Origin: Paracoccus zeaxanthinifaciens ATCC 21588
Lineage (GTDB): Bacteria; Pseudomonadota; Alphaproteobacteria; Rhodobacterales; Rhodobacteraceae
Length of the DNA: 64,000 bases
Reading direction: 5' to 3'
Assembly: GCF_000420145.1 (NCBI RefSeq)
Contig: NZ_ATUJ01000001.1
Location: forward strand, 124,001 to 188,000
The notes beneath the pieces are model-generated. The model ran no database searches. It saw only the letters and a list, made by a program, of their open reading frames with translations, and was not told the origin of the DNA. Shown in pieces: positions 9,147 to 19,779 of this stretch. Both the position numbers and the translations under genes were made by a program. Each line of letters begins with the position of its first letter. The first letter of the stretch is position 1.

Positions 9147-11852
9147 ATGCTCGGAACTCTGGCGAAGAAGGTCTTTGGCACGCCCAACGACCGCAAGGTG
9201 AAATCGACCCGCACGATGGTCGCCCGCATCAACGCCCTGGAGGAGCAGTTCGCAGCACTGTCCGACGAGGGCCTGGTCGAGAAGACCCGCGAATTCCAGG
9301 ACCGCGTCGCCAAGGGCGAGAGCCTCGATGCCATCCTGCCCGAAGCCTTCGCCAACTGCCGCGAAGGGGCCCGCCGCGCCCTTGGCCTGCGGGCCTTCGA
9401 CGTGCAGCTGATGGGCGGTATCTTCCTGCACGAAGGCAACATCGCCGAGATGAAGACCGGCGAGGGCAAGACCCTGGTCGCGACCTTCCCGGCCTATCTG
9501 AACGCGCTGACCGGCAAGGGCGTGCATGTCGTCACGGTCAACGACTACCTGGCCAAGCGCGATGCGGAATGGATGTCCAAGGTCTATGCCCAGCTGGGCC
9601 TGACCTGCGGCGTCGTCGTCCCCTTCCAGCCCGAGGACGAGAAGCGGCAGGCCTATGCCGCTGACGTGACTTATGCGACCAACAACGAGCTGGGCTTCGA
9701 TTACCTGCGCGACAACATGAAGGGCAGCGTCGCGGAAATGGTCCAGCGCGGCCACCACTATGCCATCGTGGACGAGGTCGACAGCATCCTGATCGACGAG
9801 GCCCGCACGCCGCTGATCATCAGCGGCCCGTCGCAGGACCGGTCCGAGCTGTACCGCGTGCTGGACCAGTACGTGCCCCTGCTGACCGAGGAACACTACA
9901 AGCTGGACGAGAAGGCCCGCAACGCGACCTTCACCGAGGAAGGCAACGAGTTCCTCGAACAACGCCTGCAGGCCGATGGCGTCCTGCCCGAAGGCCAGAC
10001 GCTGTACGATCCCGAATCGACGACCATCGTCCATCACGCCAGCCAGGCCCTGCGCGCGCACAAGCTGTTCCTGAAGGACCAGCACTACATGATCCGCGAC
10101 GGAGAGGTCGCGCTGATCGACGAGTTCACCGGCCGCATGATGAAGGGCCGCCGCCTGTCGGACGGCCTGCACCAGGCGATCGAGGCCAAGGAAGGCGTCG
10201 AGATCCAGCCCGAGAACGTGACGCTGGCCAGCGTGACCTTCCAGAACTACTTCCGTCTCTATGAAAAACTGGGCGGCATGACCGGCACGGCCTCGACCGA
10301 GGCCGAGGAATTCGCCGAGATCTACAAGCTGGGCGTAGTCGAGGTTCCGACCAACCGCGGCATCGCGCGTCTTGACGAACACGACCGCGTCTATCGCACC
10401 GCGCAGGAAAAATATGCCGCCGTGATCGAGGCGATCAAGGAGGCCCACGCCAAGGGCCAGCCCACCCTGGTCGGCACCACCAGCATCGAGAAATCCGAGA
10501 TGCTGTCCCAGCTGCTGACCCGCGACGGCGTCCCCCACAACGTCCTGAACGCCCGCCAGCACGAGGCCGAGGCCCAGATCGTCGCCGATGCCGGCAAGAT
10601 CGGCGCGGTGACCATCGCCACCAACATGGCCGGTCGCGGCACCGACATCCAGCTGGGCGGCAATGTCGAGATGAAGGTCATGGAGGCCCTCAAGGCCGAT
10701 CCCGAGGCCAATCCCGACGAGCTGCGCGCCCGCATCGAGGCCGAGCATGCGGACGAGAAGGCGAAGGTGCTGGAAGCCGGCGGCCTGTTCGTCCTGGGCA
10801 CCGAACGCCACGAGAGCCGCCGTATCGACAACCAGCTGCGCGGCCGTTCGGGCCGTCAGGGCGATCCGGGCCGTTCGCTGTTCTTCCTGTCGCTGGACGA
10901 CGACCTGATGCGCATCTTCGGGTCCGAGCGTCTGGACAAGGTCCTCTCGACGCTTGGCATGAAGGATGGCGAAGCGATCGTGCACCCTTGGGTGAACAAG
11001 TCGCTGGAACGCGCACAGGCCAAGGTCGAGGGTCGCAACTTCGACATCCGCAAGCAGCTGCTGAAGTTCGACGACGTGATGAACGACCAGCGCAAGGCGA
11101 TCTTCAGCCAGCGCCGCGAGATCATGGACAGTGAGGAAGTGGGCGAGATCACCGCCGACATGCGCCACCAGGTCATCGACGACCTGGTCGAGGATTTCAT
11201 GCCCGCGCGCAGCTATGCCGACCAGTGGGATGTCGAGGGGCTGGGCACCGCCATCCGCGAGCGGCTGAACATGAACCTGCCGCTGGCCGATTGGGCCGCC
11301 GAGGAAGGCGTGGACCAGGAAGCCATGCGCGAGCGCATCGTGGATGCGACCGACACCTACATGACCGAGAAGACCCAGGGCTTCGGCCCCGAGAACATGG
11401 CCATGATCGAGAAGCAGGTCCTGCTGCAGATGATCGACCAGAAATGGCGCGAGCATCTGCTCACGCTGGATCACCTGCGTTCGGTCGTGGGCTTCCGCGG
11501 CTATGCGCAGCGCGACCCGCTGTCGGAATACAAGACCGAGGCGTTCCAGCTGTTCGAATCGCTGCTGGACGGGCTGCGCTTCGACGTGACGCAGCGCCTG
11601 GCGCAGATTCGGCCCCTGACCGAGACCGAGCGCGAGGAGATGATGCGCCAGATGGCGGATCAGCAGAAGGCTGCGCAATCCGACCTGACCGCCGAGCATC
11701 CGGGCGACAGCGACGCCGCCGCCGAGGAGAACCCCGCGCGCCTGCCGGGCTTCGACGAGAACGACCCCTCGACCTGGGGGAACCCGTCGCGGAACGACCT
11801 GTGCCCCTGCGGTTCGGGCCAGAAGTTCAAGCACTGCCACGGCGCGATCTGA
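9147..11852 (+). CDS. secA: Preprotein translocase ATPase SecA
   Basis: SecA is the motor that drives unfolded preproteins through SecYEG at the inner membrane. The 901-residue product has Walker A MKTGEGKT at about 102-109, the DEAD-type box DEVD at about 209, the second motor domain with [13 protein letters not shown] and [13 protein letters not shown], and a C-terminal zinc motif [12 protein letters not shown] that binds SecB and lipids. The start is ATG 9147 behind GAAGGT. It is monocistronic, converges on fmt, and the gap between them holds GC-rich stem-loops without a T-run. Confidence 0.98.
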   Translation: MLGTLAKKVFGTPNDRKVKSTRTMVARINALEEQFAALSDEGLVEKTREFQDRVAKGESLDAILPEAFANCREGARRALGLRAFDVQLMGGIFLHEGNIAEMKTGEGKTLVATFPAYLNALTGKGVHVVTVNDYLAKRDAEWMSKVYAQLGLTCGVVVPFQPEDEKRQAYAADVTYATNNELGFDYLRDNMKGSVAEMVQRGHHYAIVDEVDSILIDEARTPLIISGPSQDRSELYRVLDQYVPLLTEEHYKLDEKARNATFTEEGNEFLEQRLQADGVLPEGQTLYDPESTTIVHHASQALRAHKLFLKDQHYMIRDGEVALIDEFTGRMMKGRRLSDGLHQAIEAKEGVEIQPENVTLASVTFQNYFRLYEKLGGMTGTASTEAEEFAEIYKLGVVEVPTNRGIARLDEHDRVYRTAQEKYAAVIEAIKEAHAKGQPTLVGTTSIEKSEMLSQLLTRDGVPHNVLNARQHEAEAQIVADAGKIGAVTIATNMAGRGTDIQLGGNVEMKVMEALKADPEANPDELRARIEAEHADEKAKVLEAGGLFVLGTERHESRRIDNQLRGRSGRQGDPGRSLFFLSLDDDLMRIFGSERLDKVLSTLGMKDGEAIVHPWVNKSLERAQAKVEGRNFDIRKQLLKFDDVMNDQRKAIFSQRREIMDSEEVGEITADMRHQVIDDLVEDFMPARSYADQWDVEGLGTAIRERLNMNLPLADWAAEEGVDQEAMRERIVDATDTYMTEKTQGFGPENMAMIEKQVLLQMIDQKWREHLLTLDHLRSVVGFRGYAQRDPLSEYKTEAFQLFESLLDGLRFDVTQRLAQIRPLTETEREEMMRQMADQQKAAQSDLTAEHPGDSDAAAEENPARLPGFDENDPSTWGNPSRNDLCPCGSGQKFKHCHGAI

Positions 11853-11987
11853 TCGCGTGAAGTCGCGGGGAGCGATTGCGTCCCGCGACGGTTTCGGCCC
11901 GGCCGGGCGGGGCCAAGCCCCGCCGCGATCCGGACCGAAGGCCGGGGTGAACCCGGCCGGACCCGCCGCTTGCGGTGTCCTGCGGCC

Positions 11988-12881
11988 CTAGGTCAGGCGG
12001 TCGGGCAGCTTCCAGCCGCGCAGAAGATCACCGGCCGCCATCGGGCGCTTGCCCGCCGGTTGCGCCTGGAGGATGCGGATGGCCCCAGTGCCGCAGGCGA
12101 CGGTCAGCCCCTCGATCAGCTGGCCCGGTTCCCCCTGCCCCTCGACCACGGTCGAGCGGAGCAGCTTCAGCCGTTCCTCGCCCATCATGCACCACGCGCC
12201 CGGAAAGGGTGACAGGCCGCGGATCTGGCGGTCCACCTCGGATGCGGGGCGAGTCCAGTCGATGCGGGCCTCGGCCTTGTCGATCTTGGCGGCATAGGTC
12301 ACGCCCGCCTGCGGCTGGGGCGTCGCCTCCTTGGGCAGCGTCGAGAGCGTGCGCAGGATCAGCGACGCGCCGATCCCCGCCAGCCGGTCGTGCAGGTCCG
12401 AGGTCGTCTCGGACGCGCCGATGGGCGTCGTTTCCAGGTCGAGCACCGGACCCGTGTCCAGACCCGCCTCCATCTGCATGATCGCGATGCCGGTCTCCGC
12501 ATCCCCCGCCATGATCGCGCGGTGGATCGGCGCGGCCCCGCGCCAGCGCGGCAGGATCGAGGCGTGGATGTTCACGCAGCCCAGTCGCGGCGCGTCCAGC
12601 ACCGGCTGCGGCAGGATCAGACCATAGGCCACGACCACCGCCACATCGGCACCGAGATCCGCGAAGTCTTGCTGGTCGGCCGGATCGCGCAGCCTTTCGG
12701 GATGGCGCACCGGCAGGCCCAGCTCCTGCGCCGCAAGATGGACGGGCGAGGGTCGCGCCTTCTGGCCGCGCCCCGCCGCGCGCGGCGGCTGGGTATAGAC
12801 GACCACGACCTCGTGTTCGGCTGCGATCGCGCGCAGCGCCGGGACGGAGAATTCGGGCGTTCCCATGAAGATCACGCGCAT
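11988..12881 (-). CDS. fmt: Methionyl-tRNA formyltransferase
   Basis: Fmt formylates Met-tRNA(fMet) with 10-formyltetrahydrofolate. The 297-residue product shows the formyltransferase start ([18 protein letters not shown]), the catalytic-region signature [20 protein letters not shown] and the C-terminal oligonucleotide-binding domain. ATG 12881 is 28 bases after the preceding deformylase-like gene. It is last in the cluster def - def-like - def-like - fmt, linking addition and removal of the formyl group in one unit. Confidence 0.97.
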   Translation of the reverse strand: MRVIFMGTPEFSVPALRAIAAEHEVVVVYTQPPRAAGRGQKARPSPVHLAAQELGLPVRHPERLRDPADQQDFADLGADVAVVVAYGLILPQPVLDAPRLGCVNIHASILPRWRGAAPIHRAIMAGDAETGIAIMQMEAGLDTGPVLDLETTPIGASETTSDLHDRLAGIGASLILRTLSTLPKEATPQPQAGVTYAAKIDKAEARIDWTRPASEVDRQIRGLSPFPGAWCMMGEERLKLLRSTVVEGQGEPGQLIEGLTVACGTGAIRILQAQPAGKRPMAAGDLLRGWKLPDRLT

Positions 12882-12909
12882 GGCGGTTTCCCTTCGATGC
12901 GTTTGCGGG

Positions 12910-13410
12910 TCAGCGGCGCGACAGCTTGGCGGATTTCTGGACCAGCATCTTGCGGCGCAGGGGCGACAGGTGATCGACATACATCTTGCCGTTCAGATGG
13001 TCGATCTGGTGCTGCACGCTGGTCGCCCAGAGGCCGACGAAATCGCGTTCCTCGGTCTGGCCGTCGGCATTCAGGAAGCGGACCGTGACCGCGCGCGGAC
13101 GTTCGATCCGGGCGAAGACGCCGGGCAGGTTCGGGCTGGCCTCGTCATGGGCGCGCAGCTGCACGCTTTCGTGCAGGATCTCGGGATTGGCCATGCGGAC
13201 GGCCTGGCCGCGCTTGTCCGAGGCATCGACCACGGCCAGGCGCATCGTGATGCCGATCTGGGGCGCGGCAAGGCCCACGCCGGGCATGGCATCCATCGTG
13301 GCGATCATGTCGTCCCAGATCATGCGGACGGTCTCGGTCACCTGGTCCACCGGGTCGGCGGGGCGGTGCAGGCGCGGATCGGCATAGGGGATGAAGGGGC
13401 GGGCAGGCAT
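12910..13410 (-). CDS. Peptide-deformylase-like protein, probable pseudoenzyme (lacks Cys ligand and catalytic Glu)
   Basis: The 166-residue product is clearly a deformylase homologue with an intact motif 1 ([10 protein letters not shown], residues 44-53). Motif 2, normally EGCLS, reads EASPN, so the metal-binding Cys is Ser92. Motif 3, normally QHExDH, reads QHQIDH, so the catalytic Glu is Gln135. By family knowledge both changes should abolish normal deformylation. The frame is intact and well coupled: its ATG directly follows the stop of the next paralogue. It may regulate, bind ribosomes or heterodimerise; that is speculation. Confidence 0.88.
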   Translation of the reverse strand: MPARPFIPYADPRLHRPADPVDQVTETVRMIWDDMIATMDAMPGVGLAAPQIGITMRLAVVDASDKRGQAVRMANPEILHESVQLRAHDEASPNLPGVFARIERPRAVTVRFLNADGQTEERDFVGLWATSVQHQIDHLNGKMYVDHLSPLRRKMLVQKSAKLSRR

Positions 13411-13908
13411 TCAGGACTCCGGTATCATGCGGCCGTCGAGGTGATCGGCCAGGTGCTGCGCGATGCGGGCGTCGGGCCCGTCCAGCAGCGCCTCGTGGTA
13501 ACGCCCGTCCAGATCGTACCAGCCAAGCCGGATCTCGACGGGGCGATCGACATGGCAGGAGCGGTCCGGACGCGACAGGCAGGTCTCGATGCGGCTTTCG
13601 GTACGCTCGGACCGCCAGAGGATCTCGGGATCGATGCAGATGACGGGGGGGTCGCCCTCGATCACGAAGATGCGGTTCATGGCGCCGATCTGGGGCGCGG
13701 CGATGCCCCTGCCCCGTGCCAGCCGCAAGGTGGCGATCAGGTCCGAAACGATCCCGACGATCGCGCCGGCATCCAGCACCCCCGCGGGTTCGCAACGTTG
13801 CAGAAGGCGGGCATCGGGTGCCAGCAGCAGCTGGCGCGGCTGGCCCGAAGCCAGCCCCGGCAGGACCGGACGGGTTGCCCCGCCCCGACCTGCCAGCCCG
13901 TCAGCCAC
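13411..13908 (-). CDS. Second peptide-deformylase-like protein, catalytic Glu replaced by Leu
   Basis: The 165-residue product aligns with deformylase over residues 50-160. Motif 1 is partial (RGIAAPQIG), motif 2 is ETCLS with the ligand Cys110 retained but Gly replaced by Thr, and motif 3 is QHLADH: both His ligands (152, 156) remain but the catalytic Glu is Leu153. It could therefore still bind metal but is unlikely to deformylate. The N-terminal 45 residues differ from canonical enzymes. The reading frame is intact, overlaps the canonical def by 8 bases, and abuts the third paralogue. Confidence 0.87.
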   Translation of the reverse strand: MADGLAGRGGATRPVLPGLASGQPRQLLLAPDARLLQRCEPAGVLDAGAIVGIVSDLIATLRLARGRGIAAPQIGAMNRIFVIEGDPPVICIDPEILWRSERTESRIETCLSRPDRSCHVDRPVEIRLGWYDLDGRYHEALLDGPDARIAQHLADHLDGRMIPES

Positions 13909-14422
13909 GCGCCCTCTCGCGCTTCAGCTTGACCATCTTGCGGGTGATCATCTGGCGCTTCATCGCAGAGAGGTGGTCGATGAACAGCACGCCGTCCAGG
14001 TGGTCCAGCTCGTGCTGGGCGCAGGTCGCCCACAGCCCGTCGAATTCCCGTTCGTGCATCGCGCCGTCCAGGCCCAGCCAGCGCATCTTGACCTCTGAGG
14101 GGCGCGTCACCTCGGCATACTGGTCGGGGATCGACAGGCAGCCTTCCTCGTAGACGTTGCGGTCATCCGAGGACCAGGTGATCTCGGGGTTGATCAGCAC
14201 CAGGGGCGCGGGCTCGGCCTCGGGGTCGCGGGTGGCGTCCATGACGAAGATGCGGCTGTTCACGCCGATCTGCGGACCGGCCAGCCCGATGCCCGGCGCG
14301 TCGTACATGGTCGCAAGCATGTCGGCGGCCAGCGTCTCGACCTCGGGGGTGATGCGCGCGACGGGTTCGGCCACCTTCTTGAGGCGGGGATCGGGATGGA
14401 TCAGGATCGGTTTCAGGCTCAT
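13901..14422 (-). CDS. def: Peptide deformylase (canonical copy)
   Basis: This enzyme removes the formyl group from the N-terminal Met of nascent proteins using a divalent metal. The 173-residue product has motif 2 EGCLS with Cys95 and motif 3 QHELDH with His137, Glu138 and His141. Motif 1 is GIGLAGPQ rather than the usual GIGLAAPQ, a mild change. It is the first gene of def-def_like-def_like-fmt, divergent from the MalY-type lyase. It is the only copy of the three here with all catalytic residues, so it should be the active enzyme. Confidence 0.96.
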   Translation of the reverse strand: MSLKPILIHPDPRLKKVAEPVARITPEVETLAADMLATMYDAPGIGLAGPQIGVNSRIFVMDATRDPEAEPAPLVLINPEITWSSDDRNVYEEGCLSIPDQYAEVTRPSEVKMRWLGLDGAMHEREFDGLWATCAQHELDHLDGVLFIDHLSAMKRQMITRKMVKLKRERARG

Positions 14423-14515
14423 TCCCGCGAAATAAGCCAAGCCTTCACCATAGGCAACATCCGGCGTATGCAAGGGGCCAAGGCCCTGAAACACAGCCAG
14501 ACCCCTGGGGGACAG

Positions 14516-15700
14516 ATGCACCAGCCCGATTTCGACGAGATCATCGACCGCACCGGCACCCGCTGCAGCAAGTGGGACGACATGGAGGCCGCCTATGGCG
14601 TGTCCCCCGACGACGGGCTGGCGATGTGGGTCGCGGACATGGACTTCCGCCCGCCCCAGGCGGTGCAGAAGGCGGTCGAACAGGCGGCGGCGCACGGGGT
14701 CTACGGCTATCCGGGGGCGAACCGGCCCTATCTGGACGCGATCTGCTGGTGGATGGCCGAACGCCACGGCTGGACGATCGAGCCGTCCTGGATCCTGACC
14801 TGCGCGGGGCTGGTCAACGGGGTCGCGATGGCGCTGGACGCCTTCACCGCACCGGGCGACGGGGTCATCGTGATGTCGCCGGTCTATCACGCCTTCGGGC
14901 GCGTCGTGAACGCATCGGGCCGCAAGCTGGTCGAGCTGCCGCTGGCGCAGCGCGACGGGATCTACGGCTTCGACTGGCCCGCATGGGAGGAGATGCTGAC
15001 CGGCAACGAGCGGCTGATGATCCTGTGCTCGCCGCACAATCCCGGCGGCCGCATCTGGACCGCCGACGAGCTGACCGAGGTGGCCGAGTTCTGCCGCCGC
15101 CACGACCTGATCCTCGTGTCCGACGACATCCATTGCGACCTGGTGATGCCCGGCTGCGGGCCGCACCGGATGATCGCGACCGTCGCCCCCCAGATCGCCG
15201 ACCGGCTGGTCACGCTGACCGCCGCCACCAAGACATTCAACATCGCGGGCGCGCATATCGGCAACGCGATCATCGCGGATGCGGGGCTGCGGGCGCGGTT
15301 CCAGGGGGCGCTTGCCGCGCGCGGCGTCTCGGCGGGGATGCTGGGCATGGACATGGTCGCAGCCGCCTATTCGCCCGAAGGCGCCGCCTGGGTCGATGCG
15401 CTGGTCGAATACCTGGACGGCAACCGCCGCATCTTCGACGAGGGCATCGCCACGATCCCCGGGTTGCGGTCCATGCCGCTGCAGGCGACCTACCTGTCCT
15501 GGGTCGATTTCTCGGGGACGGGGATGGCGCCTGCGGAATTCACCGCGCGCGTGCAGGACGGCGCCCGTATCGCGGCCAATCACGGCGCGACCTTCGGCAC
15601 GGGCGGGGCGCAGTTCCTGCGCTTCAACATCGCCACGCCCCGCGCCCGCGTCACCGAGGCGGTGGCCCGCCTGCGACATGCCTTCGCGGACCTGCAATAA
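14516..15700 (+). CDS. MalY/PatB-type pyridoxal-phosphate C-S lyase (cystathionine beta-lyase family)
   Basis: The 394-residue product is a fold-type I PLP enzyme. It shows the MalY/PatB N terminus ([16 protein letters not shown], then [11 protein letters not shown]), the central YPGANRPY and [11 protein letters not shown] segments, SDDIHCDL, and the PLP-lysine segment [13 protein letters not shown]. Family members split cystathionine or other beta-C-S bonds, yielding pyruvate, ammonia and a thiol. I chose ATG 14516 because GGGGGA precedes it; in-frame upstream ATG 14468 lacks a site. The true substrate cannot be told from sequence. Confidence 0.88.
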   Translation: MHQPDFDEIIDRTGTRCSKWDDMEAAYGVSPDDGLAMWVADMDFRPPQAVQKAVEQAAAHGVYGYPGANRPYLDAICWWMAERHGWTIEPSWILTCAGLVNGVAMALDAFTAPGDGVIVMSPVYHAFGRVVNASGRKLVELPLAQRDGIYGFDWPAWEEMLTGNERLMILCSPHNPGGRIWTADELTEVAEFCRRHDLILVSDDIHCDLVMPGCGPHRMIATVAPQIADRLVTLTAATKTFNIAGAHIGNAIIADAGLRARFQGALAARGVSAGMLGMDMVAAAYSPEGAAWVDALVEYLDGNRRIFDEGIATIPGLRSMPLQATYLSWVDFSGTGMAPAEFTARVQDGARIAANHGATFGTGGAQFLRFNIATPRARVTEAVARLRHAFADLQ

Positions 15701-15710
15701 GCGGCCCGCG

Positions 15711-15739
15711 TTGCAACCGGCACGGGCCTTGCTTATACA
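15711..15739 (+). promoter_or_regulatory. Predicted sigma70-type promoter of accA
   Basis: TTGCAA at 15711-15716 and TATACA at 15734-15739 are exactly 17 bases apart. The start would fall near 15746, about 26 bases before the accA ATG. It begins only 10 bases after the preceding stop codon, so accA need not depend on read-through. Confidence 0.55.
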
Positions 15740-15771
15740 GCCAGCGAAACAGAACCCAAAGGCGTCACCTG

Positions 15772-16731
<960 letters not shown>

Positions 16732-16754
16732 ACGGGTTTCGCGAAAACGTGACC

Positions 16755-16798
16755 AAAGCGCCACAGCGGGCCTGCAAGCACCGCTAGTGGCGCTTTTT
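16755..16798 (+). terminator. Intrinsic terminator of accA
   Basis: AAAGCGCCA with AGCGG (16755-16769) pairs with CCGCT and TGGCGCTTT (16781-16795), with a small internal bulge, and ends in a run of T (to 16798). It lies 24 bases after the accA stop codon. Confidence 0.8.
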
Positions 16799-17078
16799 CG
16801 TTTGCGCGACGGGCGGAACGCGGCAACGCTCCGCCCTGCCCGAAATGTCGTGAACGAAGGAGGGGCTGGATGAACCATACCGCACAGCAACTCCGACAAG
16901 GGGCCACCGTCAGGACGTCGAACCGACGCTGAACGCCGCCCCACGGGCAATTACCGCAGATGACATGACCGCATGACCCCTTTTGCCGGGGCCGATGCCG
17001 CATGCGCTGCATTTCCACATCCAAAGACCGGAACGCGATGCCAAGGGGGGAATCCCTTCATCGCCAGGAGAAAAGACC
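16799..17078 (+). other. Intergenic stretch with one possible 20-codon frame
   Basis: About 280 bases between the accA terminator and the DUF1127-like gene. The only structure I see is a 20-codon frame at 16870-16932 (MNHTAQQLRQGATVRTSNRR) preceded by AAGGAGGGG 5 bases before its ATG. Nothing else supports coding. No promoter or RNA gene is obvious to me. Confidence 0.35.
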
Positions 17079-17309
17079 ATGATCGCAGAGATGCACCCCG
17101 GCCACGGGCCGCTCATGCCCGCCATCCACCGCCTGATCCTTCGCCACGGCGCAAGCGCCGTCGCATGGGCCATGCTGCGCGCGCTGCTGATGCCACGGAA
17201 AAGGCGGCCGAGGCCGCCCGATCCCTACCATCTCAGCCCGCATATGCGGCGCGACATCGGGCTGCCGCCCGAGGCCCCGCACGTGCCGCGCTACTATGAA
17301 TTGCGCTGA
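17079..17309 (+). CDS. Small DUF1127-like protein
   Basis: The 76-residue frame starts at ATG 17079 behind CCAGGAG. Its C-terminal half is Arg/Pro-rich and contains HLSPHMRRDIGLPPEAP, resembling the C-terminal segment of the small Arg-rich DUF1127 family, where a conserved RDIGL is typical. DUF1127 proteins in Rhodobacter and relatives have been linked to RNA turnover and stress or phosphate adaptation. Here the N-terminal half (MHPGHGPLMPAIHRLILRHG) is atypical. The last 16 bases overlap the 3' end of plsC on the other strand. Assignment is tentative. Confidence 0.6.
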   Translation: MIAEMHPGHGPLMPAIHRLILRHGASAVAWAMLRALLMPRKRRPRPPDPYHLSPHMRRDIGLPPEAPHVPRYYELR

Positions 17310-18070
17310 TCGGCGATCGGCGTGAACCCCGCCTCGGCCATCAATCGGTCCGAGGCGGTCTCGATCTCGGCCTCGAGCCGCGGAAGGAAGCCTTCGCGCG
17401 GAGCCTCGGGGCCGATTTCGGGCAGGAACTCGATGATGGCGGTGCCGGGGCGGATGCCCCAGCCCTTGCGCGGCCAGAACAGCCCGGTGTTCACCGCGAC
17501 CGGCGCGACCGACAGCCCCGTGCTGGCGCGGATGGTCGAGACGCCGTGCTTGTAGGGGCGGCGTTCGCCCGGCAGCGTCCGCGTTCCTTCGGGATAGATG
17601 ATCAGCTGGCCCAGCCCGTCTCCCGCCAGCCGCTGGTTGATCTGCGACGAGATCGCGGCCATCGCGTCCCGCCCCTTGCGGCGGTCGATGGGGATGCAGC
17701 CGACCTTCCAGGCGAACCAGCCCACGACCGGGACGCGCATCACCTCGCGCTTCATGATGAAGGCGCGGCGGGGAACCGCCTGCGCGATCATCAGGATGTC
17801 CCAGAAGCACTGGTGCTTGGCGGCGACGATGATGTCGCGCGTGGGGGGCGTGCCCCGCACCTCGCAGCGCAGGCCCAGATGGATGCGGGCGGCCCATGCC
17901 AGATGCGCGATCCAGCGATCGCCCACGCGGTTCGCACCGCGCCGTCCGTCCCGCAGGCTGATCAGCCCGAACAGCCCGATCAGCAGGGTGGCGATGGCGG
18001 CATGCACGTAGAAGGTCACGTTGCGCAGGTATTGCAGCGGGGTCAGCGGGCCGGGGCGGTAATCGCTCAT
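17294..18070 (-). CDS. plsC: 1-acyl-sn-glycerol-3-phosphate acyltransferase
   Basis: PlsC acylates lysophosphatidic acid to phosphatidic acid at the inner membrane. The 258-residue product has an N-terminal membrane helix (about 19-38), the catalytic HX4D motif as His86-Asp91 (KHQCFWD), the substrate motif YPEGTRT at about 159-165 and a third block around APVAVNTG. The start ATG 18070 overlaps the ftsX stop by 4 bases (ATGA), so it is coupled to ftsE-ftsX. Its end overlaps the convergent DUF1127-like gene by 16 bases. Confidence 0.94.
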   Translation of the reverse strand: MSDYRPGPLTPLQYLRNVTFYVHAAIATLLIGLFGLISLRDGRRGANRVGDRWIAHLAWAARIHLGLRCEVRGTPPTRDIIVAAKHQCFWDILMIAQAVPRRAFIMKREVMRVPVVGWFAWKVGCIPIDRRKGRDAMAAISSQINQRLAGDGLGQLIIYPEGTRTLPGERRPYKHGVSTIRASTGLSVAPVAVNTGLFWPRKGWGIRPGTAIIEFLPEIGPEAPREGFLPRLEAEIETASDRLMAEAGFTPIADQRNS

Positions 18071-18993
18071 CGCACGGCCTCCAGCATCTTCAGCGCGGCC
18101 CAACGGGTGGCGAAGAAGCCGACCGCCGCGGCGATCAGCGGGATGGTCAGCGGCACCAGCCAGCCAAGGCCCTGGAACCCGAGGCCCGTCAGGAACCCGC
18201 CCGCCTGTTCGGCCGATGGCAGGATCGCGATGCCCAGCATCCCCGCCGCGGTGCCGACCGAAGCGCCTGCCGCCGCGCGGCGGGTGAAGCGGCGCACGAA
18301 AGCCGTGGCGATGGTCAGGTCGCGCGCCCCGATCAGGCGCAGCACGCGGATCACCTGCCCGTTCGCGGCCAGCGCGGCCTTGGCGGCCAGCGTGATCATC
18401 GCGGCCGATGCCGCCGCGATCAGGATCAGCGACACGATCCCCAAGAATTTCAGGCGCTTCGCCGCCGAGATCAGCGGCCGCCGCCATTCGGTATGATCGT
18501 CCAGCACCGAACCCGGCGCCTCGGCCTCGAGGCGCAGGCGCAGGCCCTCGGGGTCGAAATCCGCGCTTTCGACCGGCAGGTCGATCAGCGCGGGCATGGG
18601 CAGCGCGTCGACCGGCATGTCGGGGCCGAACCACGGTTCCAGCAGGGCGGCCAGTTCCTCGGGGGGCAGCTGGCGCGGCTGGCCGACGCCGGGCGTGGTG
18701 CGCAGGATCTGCAGCGCGGACTGGACGCGGGCCTCCTGTTCGCCGGCGGGGGCGCTGACGCGCACCGTGACGGCGCCTGCAAGGTCCGAGGACCAGCGCT
18801 CGGCCAGCCGCCCCGTCGCCATCGCAAGCGCCAGCGCGAAGACGGCCAGGAAGGCCATCGCCCCGGCCGAGAACAGCGTCAGCTGCGCGGTGAAGCCGGT
18901 CGGCGGCACGATGCGGTCGCTGCCATTCACCTCGGATCCGAACAGGCCGCGCCACAGGGCGATCGGGTTCAGCGTTCTGCGGTCGTTGCCCAT
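18067..18993 (-). CDS. ftsX: Cell division protein FtsX
   Basis: FtsX is the membrane subunit of FtsEX, which couples ATP hydrolysis to activation of peptidoglycan hydrolases at the septum. The 308-residue product has a first helix at about 40-60, a large extracytoplasmic loop with EEARVQSALQILRTTPGVGQ, then three helices from about 185 (LGIVSLILIAAASAAMITLA) to the C terminus, the FtsX layout. ATG 18993 overlaps the ftsE stop as TGATG; GTG 18996 directly before it is an alternative. It forms the operon ftsE-ftsX-plsC. Confidence 0.93.
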   Translation of the reverse strand: MGNDRRTLNPIALWRGLFGSEVNGSDRIVPPTGFTAQLTLFSAGAMAFLAVFALALAMATGRLAERWSSDLAGAVTVRVSAPAGEQEARVQSALQILRTTPGVGQPRQLPPEELAALLEPWFGPDMPVDALPMPALIDLPVESADFDPEGLRLRLEAEAPGSVLDDHTEWRRPLISAAKRLKFLGIVSLILIAAASAAMITLAAKAALAANGQVIRVLRLIGARDLTIATAFVRRFTRRAAAGASVGTAAGMLGIAILPSAEQAGGFLTGLGFQGLGWLVPLTIPLIAAAVGFFATRWAALKMLEAVR

Positions 18994-19679
18994 CACAGGT
19001 CGGCCCCCGCCAGATGCAGCGTCCCGCCCGAGATGCGCAGCACGCGCGCCGTCACCTGCGCCTTGGTGGCGCGGATCAGGTTCAGGTCATGGGTCGCGAC
19101 CAGCACGGTCTTGCCCGATTTGTTCAGCTCGATCAGCAGCTGCATCAGCCGCATGGACATCTCCCAGTCCAGGTTGCCCGTGGGTTCGTCCGCAAGGACG
19201 ACATCGGGCGACAATATCACGGCGCGGGCCAAGGCGGCGCGCTGTCTTTCGCCGCCCGACAGCGATGGCGGCAGCGCGCGGGCGTGGTTCTGCAACTGCA
19301 CCCAGCCCAGAAGGTCGCGCATCGCCTGCAGGTCGACCGGCTCGCCCGCGATGGTCAGCGGCAGGGCGATGTTCTCGGCCACGGGCAGGTGGTCGAGGAA
19401 CTGCGGGTCCTGGTGGACCACGCCGACCCGGCGGCGCAGGTCGGCCACCGCGTCGCGGTCCAGCGAACGCGGCTCCTCTCCGAACAGGTTCATCCGGCCC
19501 GAACTGGGCATCAGGTCGCCATAGCACAGCCGCAGAAGCGTGGTCTTGCCCGCCCCCGACGGCCCGGTCAGGAAATGGAACATCCCCGCCTGAAGGCTCA
19601 GGTTCATGTCCGACAATAGCTCGGCCTGGCCCTGATAGCCGAAACCGACGTCCCGCATCTCGATCAAGCGCCACCTCAT
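18993..19679 (-). CDS. ftsE: Cell division ATP-binding protein FtsE
   Basis: FtsE is the ABC ATPase partner of FtsX. The 228-residue product carries Walker A GPSGAGKTT, a Q-loop region VVHQDPQFLDHLPVAENIAL, the ABC signature LSGGERQR, Walker B VVLADEPTGNLD and the switch His in VATHDL. The phrase ADEPTGNLD is typical of FtsE and LolD-like ATPases; the adjacency to ftsX settles the identity. The first in-frame Met (19679) is used; Met8 is a possible later start. It is divergent from the zinc-ribbon protein gene. Confidence 0.94.
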   Translation of the reverse strand: MRWRLIEMRDVGFGYQGQAELLSDMNLSLQAGMFHFLTGPSGAGKTTLLRLCYGDLMPSSGRMNLFGEEPRSLDRDAVADLRRRVGVVHQDPQFLDHLPVAENIALPLTIAGEPVDLQAMRDLLGWVQLQNHARALPPSLSGGERQRAALARAVILSPDVVLADEPTGNLDWEMSMRLMQLLIELNKSGKTVLVATHDLNLIRATKAQVTARVLRISGGTLHLAGADL

Positions 19680-19779
19680 CGTTCCAAATCGGCCCGTCTT
19701 GATGCGGGCCCTGCGCCCGGATGCTTGGAAGCCGGACTGACGCTTGATAAAACAGCCGCAGGACGATTACGAGGGTGCC

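Noticed and set aside
9126..11840. Long minus-strand open frame opposite secA, and similar long frames opposite infB (3358-6075), the TIGR02302 gene (20484-23105, plus strand) and others
   Set aside because: They are shadows caused by high GC and third-position bias. Their translations are low complexity, rich in Ala, Arg and Gly, with no recognisable domains, while the opposite strand encodes a known gene.
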